The notes beneath the pieces are model-generated. The model was not told the origin of the DNA. It searched no databases and saw nothing but the letters and a program-made list of their open reading frames with translations. This document shows, piece after piece, positions 6,901 through 7,255 of a stretch of 7,255 nucleotides of DNA. Within the stretch, counting starts at the first letter, position 1; the number at the start of each line of letters is the position of its first letter. The translations under genes were made by a program, and so were the position numbers. Source of the stretch: Rubritepida sp. Its GTDB lineage: Bacteria > Pseudomonadota > Alphaproteobacteria > Acetobacterales > Acetobacteraceae. The stretch spans positions 1 through 7,255 of the forward strand of contig JACMRO010000083.1 of assembly GCA_014376425.1 (NCBI GenBank), read 5' to 3'.

Positions 6901-7255
6901 GTGCCGCCGGTGAGCAGGAAGATACCGGCGGAATGCCGCTCAAGCGTTTCCAGCCCGATGGCCGGGCGGCCCGAAGAATCCTCGCCCAGGTAGCCCGCGG
7001 AGCTGAGCTGCTGCAGGTTCTCAAGACCCCTTGCGTCCATCGCCAGGGCGACCAGCACGTCAGGCTGCAGCCGCGCGGCTTCGGGCCGCGGGTCGGTCGC
7101 GGAACGCGCCAGCCAGAGCTGGCAGCCCATGATGGGTTGCACGCCCTGCGCGGTGCAGGCCTGGGCGAACTCCAGCGCGCCGAAAAGGTTGGCCGTATCG
7201 GTCAATGCCACTGCCGGCATGCCGGCGGTGCGCGCCAGCTCGGCCAGCTTCTCGG
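3909..7255 (-). CDS. dnaE: DNA polymerase III alpha subunit, DnaE1 type (partial, N-terminus beyond window)
   Basis: Catalytic subunit of the replicative DNA polymerase III holoenzyme, a family C polymerase acting at the fork with the clamp, tau and epsilon. The frame enters at the right edge (first whole codon 7253, EKLAELARTAG then MPAVALTD) and runs 1114 residues to TAG at 3909; by alignment from memory with E. coli DnaE about 20-30 N-terminal residues are missing, so the methionine at 7220 is internal. Numbering from the first visible residue: PHP domain about 1-260; GPGRGSGAGS of the palm at about 336; catalytic aspartates D379 and D381 in MPDFDIDFC and D535 in VKFDFLGLKTL; fingers with LLRRAMGKKD and FNKSHAAAYALVSYHTAW; helix-hairpin-helix region about 795-880; beta-clamp-binding motif QVSLF at 884-888; OB fold about 957-1035. 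The PHP metal-binding positions visible look degenerate (TDTAN, TNDVYF), as in E. coli. No frameshift seen; all catalytic residues present, so it should be functional. Its stop codon directly abuts the next gene's start. Confidence 0.98.
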   Translation of the reverse strand, partial: EKLAELARTAGMPAVALTDTANLFGALEFAQACTAQGVQPIMGCQLWLARSATDPRPEAARLQPDVLVALAMDARGLENLQQLSSAGYLGEDSSGRPAIGLETLERHSAGIFLLTGGTHGPIARLLAEGRRPQAVALLTRLADAFEGRIAAELHRHGTERDAATEPGQLALADAAGLPIVATNDVYFAAATMHEAHDALLCIAEGRTMSEADRRRVTADHHFKTAAQMRALFADLPDACDNTLAIARMCAVMAETKKPVLPLCPKVRPGMTEAQTVAEMARQGLEARLARPIFAERQTYLDRLDYELGVIESMGFSGYFLIVADFIQWAKQNGIPVGPGRGSGAGSVAAWALSITGLDPLRWGLLFERFLNPERVSMPDFDIDFCQERRGEVIDYVRREYGADHVGQIITFGKLQAKAGVRDVGRVLGMPYGQVDKIANLIPFNPAKPVGLRDAIAGEPRLRELAANDESTARLLDIAQQVEGLYRNASTHAAGVVIGREPLNQIVPLYRDPRSPDLITQYSMKYVEQASLVKFDFLGLKTLTVLQRAVELLAGQGVTIDLAEIPLDDAKTYAMLARGDAAGVFQFEGQGMRDCLRSMRPDRLEDLIAAVSLYRPGPMANIPDYCARKHGKPWESPHPSIHTILAETYGIMVYQEQVMQIAQVMAGFSLGGADLLRRAMGKKDMKEMERQRAAFVDGAVANAVPAATAGEVFDLMQRFAEYGFNKSHAAAYALVSYHTAWLKANHPVAFLAASMTLDLGNTDKLALHMQEASRVGIKVLPPDINRSAAEFTVEDGAIRFALAAIKRVGLDAMRGLVRARDRPFESIADFAERVDPRHVNKMQLENLAKAGAFDGLHRSRATLVAGAETLLRRAQATAEERGSNQVSLFGAVEQGPPMLRLPEVPEWPVLDRLGFEAEAIGFHLSAHPLDEYRKALKILGVIPSASVADAARAGTRRVKLAGTVTSKKERNTKTGSRMAWVSMSDQSGSFEVTCFSEVLNRCRDLLEDGQALVITAEAKLENDALRLTAMEVESLDRAAAGVALGLRLEFDTADAIGHIRAVLERDGRGRGRVLLVPRLGQGQDIEVELPGGWNVSPRMIQAMKVLPGVRHAGDL
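3916..3921 (-). promoter_or_regulatory. Probable ribosome binding site of the small SBP gene, inside the dnaE 3' end
   Basis: On the minus strand the last dnaE codons read GCG GGG GAT CTG TAG. The run GGGGGA sits seven bases before the ATG at 3908 and is a reasonable Shine-Dalgarno-like sequence, supporting that start codon although there is no intergenic space at all. Confidence 0.5.

Overview
The window is a compact, very G+C-rich stretch of bacterial chromosome with every recognisable gene on the minus strand. Codon third positions are mostly G or C. The DNA polymerase is of the proteobacterial DnaE1 type, and the periplasmic binding proteins lack lipobox cysteines, which fits a Gram-negative cell envelope. 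I infer an alphaproteobacterium, perhaps an Acetobacteraceae/Roseomonas-like organism. The class is moderately likely; the family is a guess from composition and protein style, not from a search.

Layout, in the direction of transcription (from high to low coordinates): (1) dnaE, the replicative DNA polymerase III alpha subunit, complete except for roughly its first 20-30 residues, which lie beyond 7255; (2) a small family-3-like substrate-binding protein with a Tat-like leader and a Gly/Pro-rich repetitive tail; (3) an AI-2E/PerM-family membrane protein; (4) a 59-bp gap, the only non-coding DNA in the window, holding a good ribosome binding site and a perfect 10-bp palindrome; (5) a periplasmic family-5 (peptide/nickel/opine type) substrate-binding protein; (6) the first 143 codons of the cognate DppB-type permease, cut by the left edge.

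Junctions are extremely tight. dnaE/SBP and SBP/permease both meet as TAG directly followed by ATG with no spacer. The small SBP and the AI-2E gene overlap by one base (TGATG). This suggests translational coupling. dnaE, the small SBP and the AI-2E gene probably share a transcript. The family-5 SBP and the permease are the start of a dpp/opp-type importer operon whose second permease and ATPases would lie beyond the left edge.

The family-5 SBP would capture an oligopeptide-like or related solute in the periplasm and hand it to the DppB-type permease. The small SBP has no permease or ATPase beside it, so its partner is unknown. No RNA gene, mobile element, CRISPR array or phage gene was seen. 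The region is largely ordinary. The most unusual local structure is the 24-bp in-frame repeat that forms the end of the small SBP gene, immediately before the AI-2E start codon.
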